Source: a virus
IMG/VR virus record: IMGVR_UViG_3300043776_000546
Coordinates: 1-58,955 of that record
Direction: 5' to 3' (one strand)
Length of the DNA: 58,955 bases
The position numbers and the translations under genes were made by a program. The notes under the pieces are model-generated. The model made no database searches, was not told where the DNA came from, and saw only the letters and a program-made list of their open reading frames with translations. The number at the start of each line of letters is the position of its first letter. The first letter of the stretch is position 1. Positions 33,399-41,407 of this stretch are shown here, piece by piece.

Positions 33399-34508
33399 AT
33401 GTCCGACATCACGGTCACGATCCAAACTATCAGCAGTATTGTCCCACATCCAAATGCGGACAAGCTGGAGATCGCCACCATTCTCGGCACCCAGACGATC
33501 GTGCCCAAGGGGCAGTACAGGGTCGGCGAGCCGGTGGTCTACTTCCCGCCGGACATCTGCCTGCCCGAAGACGAAGCCAACTGGCTGGGCGTGTTCAAGT
33601 ATCTCAAGTCGGGCGGCCGGGTGGCGGCCTGCCGGCTGCGCGGCGTCCCATCCTACGGCTTCGTGGCCCCGGTGCCTCCGCGCTTGGCCAGCATGGTCGA
33701 TCATGCCGACGCCGACTTGACGGAGCACTATCACGCTTGGAAGTACGAGCCGCCCGTGCGGGTCTACCGCGGCCACGGCGGCGGCACGGGCGAGGTGTGG
33801 GGCGGCCTGGCCCGCGAGCCGGAGAACTTCCACCACTACACCGACATCCAGGCGTTCTGGAAACACCACCGCGAGTTCACCGCCGACGTGCCGGTGCGGG
33901 TGACGGAGAAGATTCACGGCACTAACAGCCGCGTGGCCCTGCTCAAGGTTGATGACGAATGGGACTTCTACGCCGGCAGCCATAAGAAGTGCCGCCGGTG
34001 GCATGACACCGAGGGGCGTGATTCCGTCTACTGGCATCCGTTCAACATCCCGGGCGTCATGGACCTGCTCACTGAGTTGTGCAACTGCAATGACGACCCG
34101 ACCAGGGACGTGATCCTCTTCGGCGAACTGTTCGGCCCCGGCGTCCAGGACCTTGACTACGGGATTCCTGCGGGTGAGATCGGCTGGCGGTGCTACGACT
34201 GCTCGGTCAACGGTTGCTATCTCGATTGGCCCGTCCTCGTCGCCTACTGCATTGCCTTCGGCGTGCAGACGGTCCCCGTGCTCTACACCGGCCGGTTCAA
34301 GGCTGACTTGGTGGAGGAGTGGACCAACGGCCCGACGATCGCCGTGGACCCGGCCACTGTCAAGGCCAAGTTCAAGGGCCGCGAAGGCTGCGTGATTACC
34401 CCGCTCACTGAGACCTACAGCAAGGCTCTCGGCGGACGGCTGATTCTCAAGAGCGTGTCGGCGGACTACCGCGACCGGAAAGGGGCAAGAGATGAAGGCG
34501 AACTGTAA
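33399..34508 (+). CDS. RNA ligase, Rnl5/DraRnl-like
   Basis: 369 residues. An N-terminal domain (IVPHPNADKLEIATILG) is followed by the adenylyltransferase: VTEKIHGTNSR (Lys171 of KxxG), LFGELFG, REGCVITP and LILKSVS. It resembles the DRB0094 (Rnl5) type, which has an N-terminal OB-like module and seals nicks with 3'-RNA. With a phage tRNA-Asn and several nucleases nearby, it may repair RNA damaged by host anticodon nucleases. Its end overlaps the next gene by 17 bases. Confidence 0.85.
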   Translation: MSDITVTIQTISSIVPHPNADKLEIATILGTQTIVPKGQYRVGEPVVYFPPDICLPEDEANWLGVFKYLKSGGRVAACRLRGVPSYGFVAPVPPRLASMVDHADADLTEHYHAWKYEPPVRVYRGHGGGTGEVWGGLAREPENFHHYTDIQAFWKHHREFTADVPVRVTEKIHGTNSRVALLKVDDEWDFYAGSHKKCRRWHDTEGRDSVYWHPFNIPGVMDLLTELCNCNDDPTRDVILFGELFGPGVQDLDYGIPAGEIGWRCYDCSVNGCYLDWPVLVAYCIAFGVQTVPVLYTGRFKADLVEEWTNGPTIAVDPATVKAKFKGREGCVITPLTETYSKALGGRLILKSVSADYRDRKGARDEGEL

Positions 34509-34992
34509 GTCCTGGATTCAAGTCACGCTGATGGGGGTGCTCTACGGCATCATCGTGCAACTCAGCCTGCCGTTCATCGGCGGCCTGTACTACGCCACCT
34601 GCGGCGACCATGACGACGAGCAGATGTACTTGGACCACTGTATCCAGCACTTGAAGCTGCTCCGCCATTGCACGCATGACCCCGACTTGCAAGGCGTCCT
34701 GGACTACGCGATCCAGCGCTACAACAGGGTCGGCCCCTGGGACGTGATGTTCATGCCGCTCAACGGGCCGCCCGGCGGCAAGACACTTGGCTGCAACTGC
34801 CCCTGGTGCCCCGGCATCACGCTCGATCCCTGCCTACTGCGCTGGGAGCCGGAAGACACGGCCCTCGTCATCGCGCACGAGGCCATGCACGACTACTACC
34901 CGTTCTTCGGCCATTCCTTTCACGCCACACGCGAACCGGTGCTCTACGAGTTGTCCTATGCTCTCCGACGCCTTTATCGAAGTCACCTGTGA
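34492..34992 (+). CDS. Membrane-anchored HExxH metallopeptidase-like protein
   Basis: 166 residues. One N-terminal TM segment (about 8-32) precedes a Cys-rich region (LGCNCPWCPG) and the zinc-binding helix VIAHEAMHDY (HEAMH). A third ligand could come from the later HSFH or Glu residues. This is one of three HExxH proteins in the window (see 42156 and 51364). Starts inside the RNA-ligase gene. Confidence 0.55.
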   Translation: MKANCKSWIQVTLMGVLYGIIVQLSLPFIGGLYYATCGDHDDEQMYLDHCIQHLKLLRHCTHDPDLQGVLDYAIQRYNRVGPWDVMFMPLNGPPGGKTLGCNCPWCPGITLDPCLLRWEPEDTALVIAHEAMHDYYPFFGHSFHATREPVLYELSYALRRLYRSHL

Positions 34993-35089
34993 CGGCTGCC
35001 ATGTCGTTGAAGTGGTCCCGTTGACGGCCAACGGCGACGAGCACTGGTGCGACGAGTGTACCAAGATCAACCGCCACCAACCGAGTTAG
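34958..35089 (+). CDS. Small zinc-ribbon protein
   Basis: 43 residues with CDGC and CDEC pairs at spacing compatible with one zinc ribbon. It overlaps the end of the previous gene by 35 bases. Too short for a confident family; likely real because of the regular Cys spacing. Confidence 0.5.
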   Translation: MLSDAFIEVTCDGCHVVEVVPLTANGDEHWCDECTKINRHQPS

Positions 35090-35098
35090 GAGGTTCCG

Positions 35099-35269
35099 AT
35101 GGCCCAAGGCGATTTCACGAAAGAGGAAGCCAACGAGATCGAGAGGGTTTTCAAGGAAGTCTTCGACGCGCTGCCCAAGCGCAAGCAGATCGAGTTCATC
35201 GGGCACGCCAACGACATCTACCTGTTCCTGGCCGCCTGCCAGCGCGAGTGTCCCGCGGAGAAGAAGTAG
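35099..35269 (+). CDS. Hypothetical small protein
   Basis: 56 residues with an excellent ribosome binding site (taggagg). Helical and acidic, ending RECPAEKK. Stop TAG shares its G with the next GTG start. Confidence 0.6.
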   Translation: MAQGDFTKEEANEIERVFKEVFDALPKRKQIEFIGHANDIYLFLAACQRECPAEKK

Positions 35270-35931
35270 TGGCAAGTCCGCTGACCGTCAAACGAAACGA
35301 CTACCTCAGCCGTCCGAAGGAAAGCGCGGTGTATACACCAAATGGCGTGTCGCGCTTCCTCTACGAGACGCTGTGCAATGCCCACCCGTTGCGGTCGGCC
35401 AGCGGGCCGTCCGCGGGCGGCGGTCGCTGCCTGCCCACGTTCTACTTCGTCCTGGACCCCGCCATCGGCACCGGCCACCTGACGGCCCCGTGGCTCCACG
35501 GCCACCCGCATCACTACATCTACGGCTGCGACATCAAGGCCCACGGCAAGGACTACTGCCACCAATTCTACCACGGCCGGTACGAGGAACAGACGGAAAT
35601 GGGCCGCCCCGACCTGGTGCTGTGCAATCCGCCCTTCAACGGAGCTGCGGGCCGGAAGCTGTACCCGGAAGTCTTCCTGGCGCACACGTTCAAGCTGTTC
35701 GGTCCCGAGACGCCCACGGTCCTGTTCGCACCGATGGGGATGCGGCTGAATCAGCGGCGCAAGAGCACCCGTTGGCGGTGGCTGCGGGACTGTGGCGCGA
35801 AACTGTCCAGCATCGTGTCGCTCCCGCTGGACACGTTCCCCGACGTGGAGTTCCACGCCGAAATCCTGATCTTCAACGTCAAGGGCATCGCCCCGCATTA
35901 CTTCCTCCCCGAGAAGGCCCTTTATGACTGA
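35269..35931 (+). CDS. N6-adenine-type DNA methyltransferase
   Basis: 220 residues from GTG 35269 (TAGTG). SAM motif LDPAIGTGHL (from Asp63) and catalytic LCNPPFNG (Asn120-Pro-Pro-Phe123), as in type I HsdM-like methylases, but without the specificity domains. Fourth DNA methyltransferase. It overlaps the aldolase start by eight bases. Confidence 0.82.
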   Translation: MASPLTVKRNDYLSRPKESAVYTPNGVSRFLYETLCNAHPLRSASGPSAGGGRCLPTFYFVLDPAIGTGHLTAPWLHGHPHHYIYGCDIKAHGKDYCHQFYHGRYEEQTEMGRPDLVLCNPPFNGAAGRKLYPEVFLAHTFKLFGPETPTVLFAPMGMRLNQRRKSTRWRWLRDCGAKLSSIVSLPLDTFPDVEFHAEILIFNVKGIAPHYFLPEKALYD

Positions 35932-36631
35932 CATCCCGACCGACGTGATCCAAGAGAACGCAGTGCCGCGGGAAGTCCCGCAGGCCAGCCGTGGGCAGAT
36001 CATCGCCGCCTTGGACATCGCCGTCTTGAAGCCGGACGCCCGGCTGGAAGACGTGACCAATGCCGCCAGGGTCGTCGAAGACCTGGGGGCCGCTTCCGTC
36101 TGCGTGGCGAGCTACAACGTCGCGGTCGCCAGGCCGATCACCCCGCGGGTCTGCGCCGTCGTCGGCTTTCCGCACGGCAATACGTCGCCGGACATCAAGT
36201 TTCAAGAGGCCCGCGCCGCGATGGAAGACGGGGCGACGGAGGTGGATGTCGTCATCAACTACGGCCGCTTCCTGGAGGGCCGTGCGATCTCCGCTGTCCA
36301 GGAGCTAGGCCGCATCGTGCAGTTGGCGCGTCGCTTGAACGTGAAGGTCAAGGCCATCCTGGAGACGTGCTACTACCAGCCGAGACAGATTACGGACGCC
36401 TGCAACCTGTGCCTGGACGCCCGCGTGGATTGGGTGAAGACCTCCACTGGCTTCGGGCCTGGCGGCGCGACGCCTTGGGCCGTGCAATTGATGGTCGAGG
36501 CCGTCAAAGGGGCGGCACAAGTCAAGGCGAGCGGCGGCATCAAGACCTACGAGGACGCCTGCCTGTACCTCGCTCTCGGCTGCACGCGGCTCGGGGTTGG
36601 CGTGGCCAGCTACAAGGGCTTGCTGCCGTGA
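35924..36631 (+). CDS. deoC: Deoxyribose-phosphate aldolase
   Basis: 235 residues with the DERA pattern: GFPHGNTSPDIKFQEARAA, EVDVVINYGRFLEGR, VDWVKTSTGF (Schiff-base Lys172) and VKASGGIKTYED (Lys201). It cleaves 2-deoxyribose-5-phosphate into acetaldehyde and glyceraldehyde-3-phosphate. A phage-borne DERA would recover carbon and energy from degraded deoxynucleosides. It lies near a deoxyribosyltransferase-like protein and other nucleotide enzymes, which supports a catabolic set. GTGA overlap with the next gene. Confidence 0.9.
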   Translation: MTDIPTDVIQENAVPREVPQASRGQIIAALDIAVLKPDARLEDVTNAARVVEDLGAASVCVASYNVAVARPITPRVCAVVGFPHGNTSPDIKFQEARAAMEDGATEVDVVINYGRFLEGRAISAVQELGRIVQLARRLNVKVKAILETCYYQPRQITDACNLCLDARVDWVKTSTGFGPGGATPWAVQLMVEAVKGAAQVKASGGIKTYEDACLYLALGCTRLGVGVASYKGLLP

Positions 36632-36810
36632 GAAGTGTGCTCCACGACGTTTATGCGCTACCGCCTGCCAAGGTGCTCCGATTCTTCACCCGCGATGAAC
36701 GGAACTGGCACGAGTACCTCCAGCGGTCGGACGCCTTTACACCGGAAGCCTTTGCCGAGTTGCAGCAGAAACAACGGGCCATCCTTGACGACTTGCAGAG
36801 CGCACCATGA
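36628..36810 (+). CDS. Hypothetical small protein
   Basis: 60 residues, GTG start overlapping the aldolase stop (GTGA) and stop overlapping the next ATG (ATGA). Helical, with a polar C-terminus. No domain recognised. Confidence 0.5.
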   Translation: MRSVLHDVYALPPAKVLRFFTRDERNWHEYLQRSDAFTPEAFAELQQKQRAILDDLQSAP

Positions 36811-37424
36811 GAAAGATGAACCGACTCGCCTTGAACCGCGGCTACCTGTGCGGCGCGATGGATCGCGTACTGGACGGCGGCGTAGGCTGGCGTCAACACC
36901 TAATTCAGAGCCTCAAGGACCTGAAGATCCTCTGGCTCGATCCCACACGCAAGCCCATCGACATCGGCGTGGAGGACCTGGAGAACCGTGCCCTCCGCCA
37001 CAAGGCGAAACGGGCCGGCGACTTCGAGTGCGTCCGCGGCCAGATGAAGCAGATTCGCCCGGTCGATCTGCGGATGGTGGACATCTGCGACTTCCTGGTC
37101 GTCAACCTGGACATGCAGGTCCACGCCTGCGGCACCTACGAGGAGTTGTTCTGGGCGAACCGGATGAAGAAGCCGGTGTTGATACGCATTGAGCAGGGCA
37201 TCGAGCACACGCCGGACTGGCTCTTCGGCACCTTCCCCTTCGAGATGATCTTCTCGACCTGGGACCAGGTGACAACGTACCTCCGGCACATTGCCCACGA
37301 TCCGGTAATCGACCGGCTCAATCGCTGGTACTTCTTCAACTGGATGGGTGAGAACTGCTTGGACGGCCACAACCACGGCAAGCCGGCGCGGCGCGGCGGC
37401 ATCGTGACGCGGAGGAAGAAATGA
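36807..37424 (+). CDS. Nucleoside 2-deoxyribosyltransferase-like protein
   Basis: 205 residues. YLCGAMD at the N-terminus, MVDICDFLVVNLDM, and ACGTYEELFWANRMKKPVLI match the nucleoside deoxyribosyltransferase pattern (G-A-x-D, D-x-V-x-A-N, GT-x-E-E, KPV). This enzyme would exchange bases on deoxyribose. It is encoded just after the aldolase and may feed it or help salvage unusual bases. Confidence 0.72.
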   Translation: MRKMNRLALNRGYLCGAMDRVLDGGVGWRQHLIQSLKDLKILWLDPTRKPIDIGVEDLENRALRHKAKRAGDFECVRGQMKQIRPVDLRMVDICDFLVVNLDMQVHACGTYEELFWANRMKKPVLIRIEQGIEHTPDWLFGTFPFEMIFSTWDQVTTYLRHIAHDPVIDRLNRWYFFNWMGENCLDGHNHGKPARRGGIVTRRKK

Positions 37425-37636
37425 AACCAGACACGAGCAGCCGTAAACGAACTGTCGTCAAGGGATTGTCGTTTGAGATCGTCAGCAATCTGGCGGGCCT
37501 TGGACTCGCCTACGCGGTCTTCGGCAACTTTGGTAGCTGTGCGGTCTTCACGCTGGTCTGCTTCGTCGTGAAGCTGATCCTTTTCTATTACCACGAACGC
37601 ATTTGGCATCAATGCGATTGGGGAAAGCGAGCGTAA
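37421..37636 (+). CDS. DUF2061 membrane protein
   Basis: 71 residues with two hydrophobic segments and the DUF2061 signature KLILFYYHERIWHQCDW at the C-terminus. Function unknown. It is coupled to the deoxyribosyltransferase by ATGA. Confidence 0.7.
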   Translation: MKPDTSSRKRTVVKGLSFEIVSNLAGLGLAYAVFGNFGSCAVFTLVCFVVKLILFYYHERIWHQCDWGKRA

Positions 37637-37642
37637 GTCCGT

Positions 37643-37769
37643 GAGCGGGTGAGGGTGCCCAGCAAGGTTTCGGTAGTAGCTGGGCCGGGTGGGAGCCATT
37701 TAACGGCCGCAGGGCGCGTGGAGTAGCGGAGATTATACCGGCATAGCGAAACGCGCAAGTAACCCGCTC
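37643..37769 (+). ncRNA. Candidate structured RNA 2
   Basis: The 153-base gap 37637-37789 has a perfect 8-bp closing stem (gagcgggt 37643-37650 with acccgctc 37762-37769), enclosing gcccagc/gctgggc (37657-37663, 37679-37685) and gcgcgt/acgcgc (37714-37719, 37751-37756). The 3' closing arm is followed by catttt. There is no coding signal in any frame that I trust. Confidence 0.4.
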
Positions 37770-37789
37770 CATTTTCAGAGAGGCAAGCG

Positions 37790-38419
37790 ATGGCGGACTG
37801 GAACGAGACTCAGAAGCACGAGGCCGAGTATTGGGGCAACTGCCTCGGTATGCGGGCGTGGGGAGAGTTTGTCAAGCAGGAGATGTACGCGCGGGAGATG
37901 GGGCTGTGGGAAGCCTACGGCAACGGCACCGGCGAATTGGTCATGGGGCAGCGGTCCGTACTCGATGTCGGTGGCGGCCCGGTGTCCATGACCCTTCGCT
38001 GCCTCAACGCCCGTTACCCCACGGTCGTGGACCCGTGCGATTGGCCAGCCTCCGTTGAGCGCCGCTACCGCAACTATGGCATCCACTTCGTCCGTGCGCC
38101 TGGCGAAGAGTTGGACAAGCAGCACCTTGCCTTGACGCACTACGACGAGGTGTGGCTGTACAACGTCCTGCAACACGTCCAGGACCCGGCGAAGGTTATC
38201 GCTAACGCCGTGGCCCGCGTGGACCCGAATGGCGGCGTGCTCCGCATCTTCGAGTGGCCCAACATCCCGGCCGACGCCTGCCACCCGCACATCCTGACGC
38301 CGGAGGGCCTCCTGAACTGGCTTCACGGCTGCCAGATCGTGAAAGTCGGGCTCCCGCACCTCAAGGAATACTGGTCCGACTCCGTGGCGTTCACGGGAAT
38401 CTTTTCGAGGCCGTTCTAA
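37790..38419 (+). CDS. Class I SAM-dependent methyltransferase
   Basis: 209 residues. SAM motif I SVLDVGGGPVSM and acidic motif II (VVDPCDWP), then the motif-like DEVWLYNVLQHV and GGVLRIFEWPN. Typical small-molecule or protein/sugar methyltransferase layout, not a DNA methylase. Substrate unknown. Confidence 0.72.
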   Translation: MADWNETQKHEAEYWGNCLGMRAWGEFVKQEMYAREMGLWEAYGNGTGELVMGQRSVLDVGGGPVSMTLRCLNARYPTVVDPCDWPASVERRYRNYGIHFVRAPGEELDKQHLALTHYDEVWLYNVLQHVQDPAKVIANAVARVDPNGGVLRIFEWPNIPADACHPHILTPEGLLNWLHGCQIVKVGLPHLKEYWSDSVAFTGIFSRPF

Positions 38420-38432
38420 CTGGAGGACAATC

Positions 38433-38717
38433 GTGCGCTACCTTTCGCTGCTATTGCTCCTTGTGCTGGCCGGCTGTTGGATCGAGCCGCCGCAACCGCG
38501 GCGTCCCCTGCCGCTTCGCCCGATCCTTGTGCCCAAGCCGATCATCGTGCCCGCGCCAATTATCGTGCCGGAGCCGCCGGTCATCGTCGTGCCGGTGATC
38601 CCGGATCGCCGCCGGCCGCACCCGATCCCCGATCAGCCCCGGCCGCCGCGCCCGCAGCCGGACCATCCCCGGCCGCCGGCACCGCGTCCGCATCCAACCC
38701 CGGCACCTCACAGGTAG
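38433..38717 (+). CDS. Proline-rich lipoprotein
   Basis: 94 residues, GTG start, signal plus lipobox LLVLAGC and then a Pro/Arg/His-rich chain (PRRPLPLRP, PDHPRPPAPRP). The architecture is like o-spanin-type or other small lipoproteins. No partner is apparent next to it. Confidence 0.6.
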   Translation: MRYLSLLLLLVLAGCWIEPPQPRRPLPLRPILVPKPIIVPAPIIVPEPPVIVVPVIPDRRRPHPIPDQPRPPRPQPDHPRPPAPRPHPTPAPHR

Positions 38718-38724
38718 GACACGC

Positions 38725-39159
38725 ATGAACGCAAGACGAGCCAACACCCGCCGGCAAGGTCCCATCCTGCCCGTGCAGCCCCGTATGGACATCCGCCGCA
38801 ACCAGCCGTGCCCTTGCGGAAGCGGCCGGAAGGCAAAGAAGTGCTGCCTGGCGCGACTCAAGATGATGGCGGCCCTGCCGCCCGTCGTCCGCACCCAGGC
38901 CATTGTCGCTGGCATCCTCGGCCGCTGGCCGATAACAGCGCCGCCGCCCCCGGTCCCCGCGGCCGTCAAGCAGCGGTACGACGACCTGGTGGCCAAGCAG
39001 ACCGCCAAGACAGTCATTCCTTTCGAGAGCGGCATCATTCAATCCGGCAACACGGTCATCGACACCGGCCCCGGCACCCTCACCCTGACAACGGAGGACA
39101 CCCATGCGGCGACGACACCGGAGACACCGGCTGCGGCGACTGATCTGCCGGTTGCATGA
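38725..39159 (+). CDS. SEC-C zinc-motif protein
   Basis: 144 residues. RNQPCPCGSGRKAKKCC is a SEC-C zinc-binding motif. The rest is Pro/Thr/Ala-rich and probably disordered. SEC-C domains occur in SecA-related and nucleic-acid-associated proteins. The next gene starts 56 bases before its end in another frame. Confidence 0.7.
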   Translation: MNARRANTRRQGPILPVQPRMDIRRNQPCPCGSGRKAKKCCLARLKMMAALPPVVRTQAIVAGILGRWPITAPPPPVPAAVKQRYDDLVAKQTAKTVIPFESGIIQSGNTVIDTGPGTLTLTTEDTHAATTPETPAAATDLPVA

Positions 39160-39541
39160 CGCCTGGTACTGGCTGAAGTGCCGGCTCTGGCATCGCTACA
39201 ACGTCGTGGTCTGCCGGGACCTGCCGCCGACCTGGTGCGACCGCGACCACCTGCTGCTCTATGCCGCCTTCACGATCCTCGAAGAGTTCGTGGAGAAGGA
39301 AGAGGGGCATTTCAACGAGCCCGACGTATTCGCCCTCTACGCCGACTACAACGGCGACGATCCCGACGAGAAGGCAGCCAACGACGAGTACGCCCGCAAG
39401 ATGGAGGCAAACTGGAAGACCATCCACGAGTTGTACGCCTGGTGGAAGGGTCGCAAGAACGACAACGACCACGATGACTACGAGCAAGACAACGCCATGC
39501 TGCATCGCCTCGTGGATATTCGCGGACACCTTTGGACTTGA
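39104..39541 (+). CDS. Hypothetical phage protein
   Basis: 145 residues with a very basic N-terminus (MRRRHRRHRLRRLICRLHDA) and an acidic C-terminal half. No family. It overlaps the SEC-C gene and is three bases from the nuclease gene. Confidence 0.5.
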   Translation: MRRRHRRHRLRRLICRLHDAWYWLKCRLWHRYNVVVCRDLPPTWCDRDHLLLYAAFTILEEFVEKEEGHFNEPDVFALYADYNGDDPDEKAANDEYARKMEANWKTIHELYAWWKGRKNDNDHDDYEQDNAMLHRLVDIRGHLWT

Positions 39542-39544
39542 ACC

Positions 39545-40543
39545 ATGAAGACACCGCGCTCACTTTCCTATTCGTCCATGACCCTCTGGGAAAAGAACCC
39601 CGAGGAGTTCTACCTCCGCTACCTGGCGGAGCACGCGGCCCCGCGGCTGCCCCAAGAGCCGCCGATGGCCGTGGGCAGCAGCTTTGACGCCCGCGTCAAG
39701 TCTGCCCTGCACGCCGATCTGTTCGGCGCAGGCAGCGACCCGCGGTTCGCCTTCGAGGCGGTCTTCGAGAGTCAGGTCGAGCCACAATGCCGGGATTTCG
39801 CCCTGACGGCTGGCCAGGTCGTCTTCGACGCCTACAAGCTGTCCGGCAGCTATGACGAATTGCTCGGGCTGCTGAAACAGTCTGTCGAGCCGCCCCGCTT
39901 CGAGTTCAAGGTCGATGGCACCATTGGCGGCGTGCCGTTCACGGGCAAGCCGGACTGCCGCTTCATCCTGGACTTCGGCCTCGGACGCATCGACTGCATC
40001 GAGGACTGGAAGGTCCGCGGGTATTGCAGCAAGTATGCCACCAGCCCGTCCAAGGGCTACATGCTCTGCCGGGACGGATTCCAGAGCGACAAGCCGAGCA
40101 AGAGCCACGGCACGCAGCACACCAACTACCTGGCGTTCAACCACCGGGGCCTGACGATCAACGCCGGCTACATGGAGTATTGCAACGACGAGTACGCCGA
40201 CCAGCTTTGCCTTTACGGCTGGCTGCTGGGCGAGAAGCCCGGTGACGAGGACATGGTGGGCATGATCGAGGAAATCGTCGCCAAGCCGGGCACGCCCGCG
40301 CCGACCCTCCGGGTGGCCAACCACCGCAGTCGCATTAAGGCGGACCATCAGCAGAAGCTCCAAGACCGCGTGGCCCGCTGCTGGAACGCCATCACCACCG
40401 GCGACATCTTCCCCGACCTGAACCACGAGGAAAACGAGAGCCGGCGCGAAGTGCTGGAGGACATGGCCGTGAGCCTCGGCAAGAGCGCCGGCCCCTACGA
40501 CGACTGGTTCAACGAGGTCACGAGACCGCAACTCAAGTTCTAA
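39545..40543 (+). CDS. PD-(D/E)XK (RecB/Cas4-like) nuclease
   Basis: 332 residues. SYSSMTLWEKNPEEFYLRYL is the helical N-terminal block common to RecB-like nucleases; GKPDCRF and IEDWKV provide PD and (E/D)XK residues, and ADQLCLYGWLLG is the QxxxY-type motif. It would process DNA ends during recombination or repair. No Cys cluster of Cas4 type was seen. Confidence 0.82.
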   Translation: MKTPRSLSYSSMTLWEKNPEEFYLRYLAEHAAPRLPQEPPMAVGSSFDARVKSALHADLFGAGSDPRFAFEAVFESQVEPQCRDFALTAGQVVFDAYKLSGSYDELLGLLKQSVEPPRFEFKVDGTIGGVPFTGKPDCRFILDFGLGRIDCIEDWKVRGYCSKYATSPSKGYMLCRDGFQSDKPSKSHGTQHTNYLAFNHRGLTINAGYMEYCNDEYADQLCLYGWLLGEKPGDEDMVGMIEEIVAKPGTPAPTLRVANHRSRIKADHQQKLQDRVARCWNAITTGDIFPDLNHEENESRREVLEDMAVSLGKSAGPYDDWFNEVTRPQLKF

Positions 40544-40559
40544 CCCGCAGGAAACTTCG

Positions 40560-40814
40560 ATGCCGTTCACGATTCCGCAAAACATCCGTCAACGTCTGCT
40601 GCTGGCCCACCTCACGCCGGCCAAGGTCACGTCGATCATCGACGCATTGGAGAAGGGCATCAACGAGCGCCGCCTGGACGACGCCGCCGTGGACTTCGAG
40701 TTCGTGATGGAAGGCGAAGTGTTCGGCGCATCGGACCTGCTGCCGACCATCACCTTCGGCCTGCGGAAGGCCGTGCCACCGCCGCCTGCGCCCAAGTTGG
40801 AATTGCCCGGGTGA
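40560..40814 (+). CDS. Hypothetical protein
   Basis: 84 residues, N-terminal helices and a Pro-rich C-terminus (AVPPPPAPKLELPG). No family recognised. It is adjacent to the nuclease gene. Confidence 0.5.
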   Translation: MPFTIPQNIRQRLLLAHLTPAKVTSIIDALEKGINERRLDDAAVDFEFVMEGEVFGASDLLPTITFGLRKAVPPPPAPKLELPG

Positions 40815-40842
40815 AGAAGAGACCCGCGTAGGAGGGTGACTT

Positions 40843-41151
40843 ATGCCGTGGTGGAGCATCGTGACATTCGCGTTCGCTTGCGGGTTCCTCATGGACGTTG
40901 TGTGGACCCTCTGCGTCACCGCCGTGACCTGCAAGAAGCCCCTGACGGCCGCCAACTTCAGCGCCCTGCTTTACCTCTGCACCGTCGTCTCGACGGTGCT
41001 GATCGTGGAGAGGTGTACTACCGCCGTGGCCGCCTACATCGTTGGCGGCTGGCTAGGAACGTACTTCGTCGTGGCCCACCGCAGGCACAGCCCCAGCAAC
41101 CCGAGACAGCAACAAAGCCACAGGAATCCTGAAGGTGAACAAGCACGTTGA
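40843..41151 (+). CDS. Small membrane protein, three TM
   Basis: 102 residues with hydrophobic stretches at about 4-28, 38-57 and 60-79 and a polar, Arg/Gln-rich tail. Its end overlaps the next gene by 17 bases. Preceded by aggagg. Confidence 0.55.
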   Translation: MPWWSIVTFAFACGFLMDVVWTLCVTAVTCKKPLTAANFSALLYLCTVVSTVLIVERCTTAVAAYIVGGWLGTYFVVAHRRHSPSNPRQQQSHRNPEGEQAR

Positions 41152-41407
41152 CATCCTGATCTACCACGGCAAGCACGGCGACCAGTTCTGGCTCGTAGAC
41201 ACGCCGGCCCGCATGAATGCGGCAATGAGGTCGCTGTTCAAGCAGCTTGACGACATGCGTTGCTACAAGAGCGAGAACACCCGCTTCAACGAGATGCTCG
41301 CCCTTGCCCGCAACGGCGGCGTGTGCTGCATCAAGGCGATCCTGGAATCCCGTTGTGGCTATGAGTATGAGTCGTGGGACATCGAGGCCGCGGAGATCGC
41401 CGAATGA
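41135..41407 (+). CDS. Hypothetical protein
   Basis: 90 residues, GTG start within the previous gene; stop overlaps the methyltransferase ATG (ATGA). No domain recognised. Confidence 0.5.
   Translation: MNKHVDILIYHGKHGDQFWLVDTPARMNAAMRSLFKQLDDMRCYKSENTRFNEMLALARNGGVCCIKAILESRCGYEYESWDIEAAEIAE

Noticed and set aside
37548-37772. 74-codon minus-strand ORF across the structured gap
   Set aside because: No ribosome binding site or recognisable product; the pairing potential explains the region better.
38433-38717. o-spanin/i-spanin pair with the TM coiled-coil protein at 24649
   Set aside because: The genes are 13 kb apart and neither lies beside a holin or endolysin, so a spanin pair is not supported.
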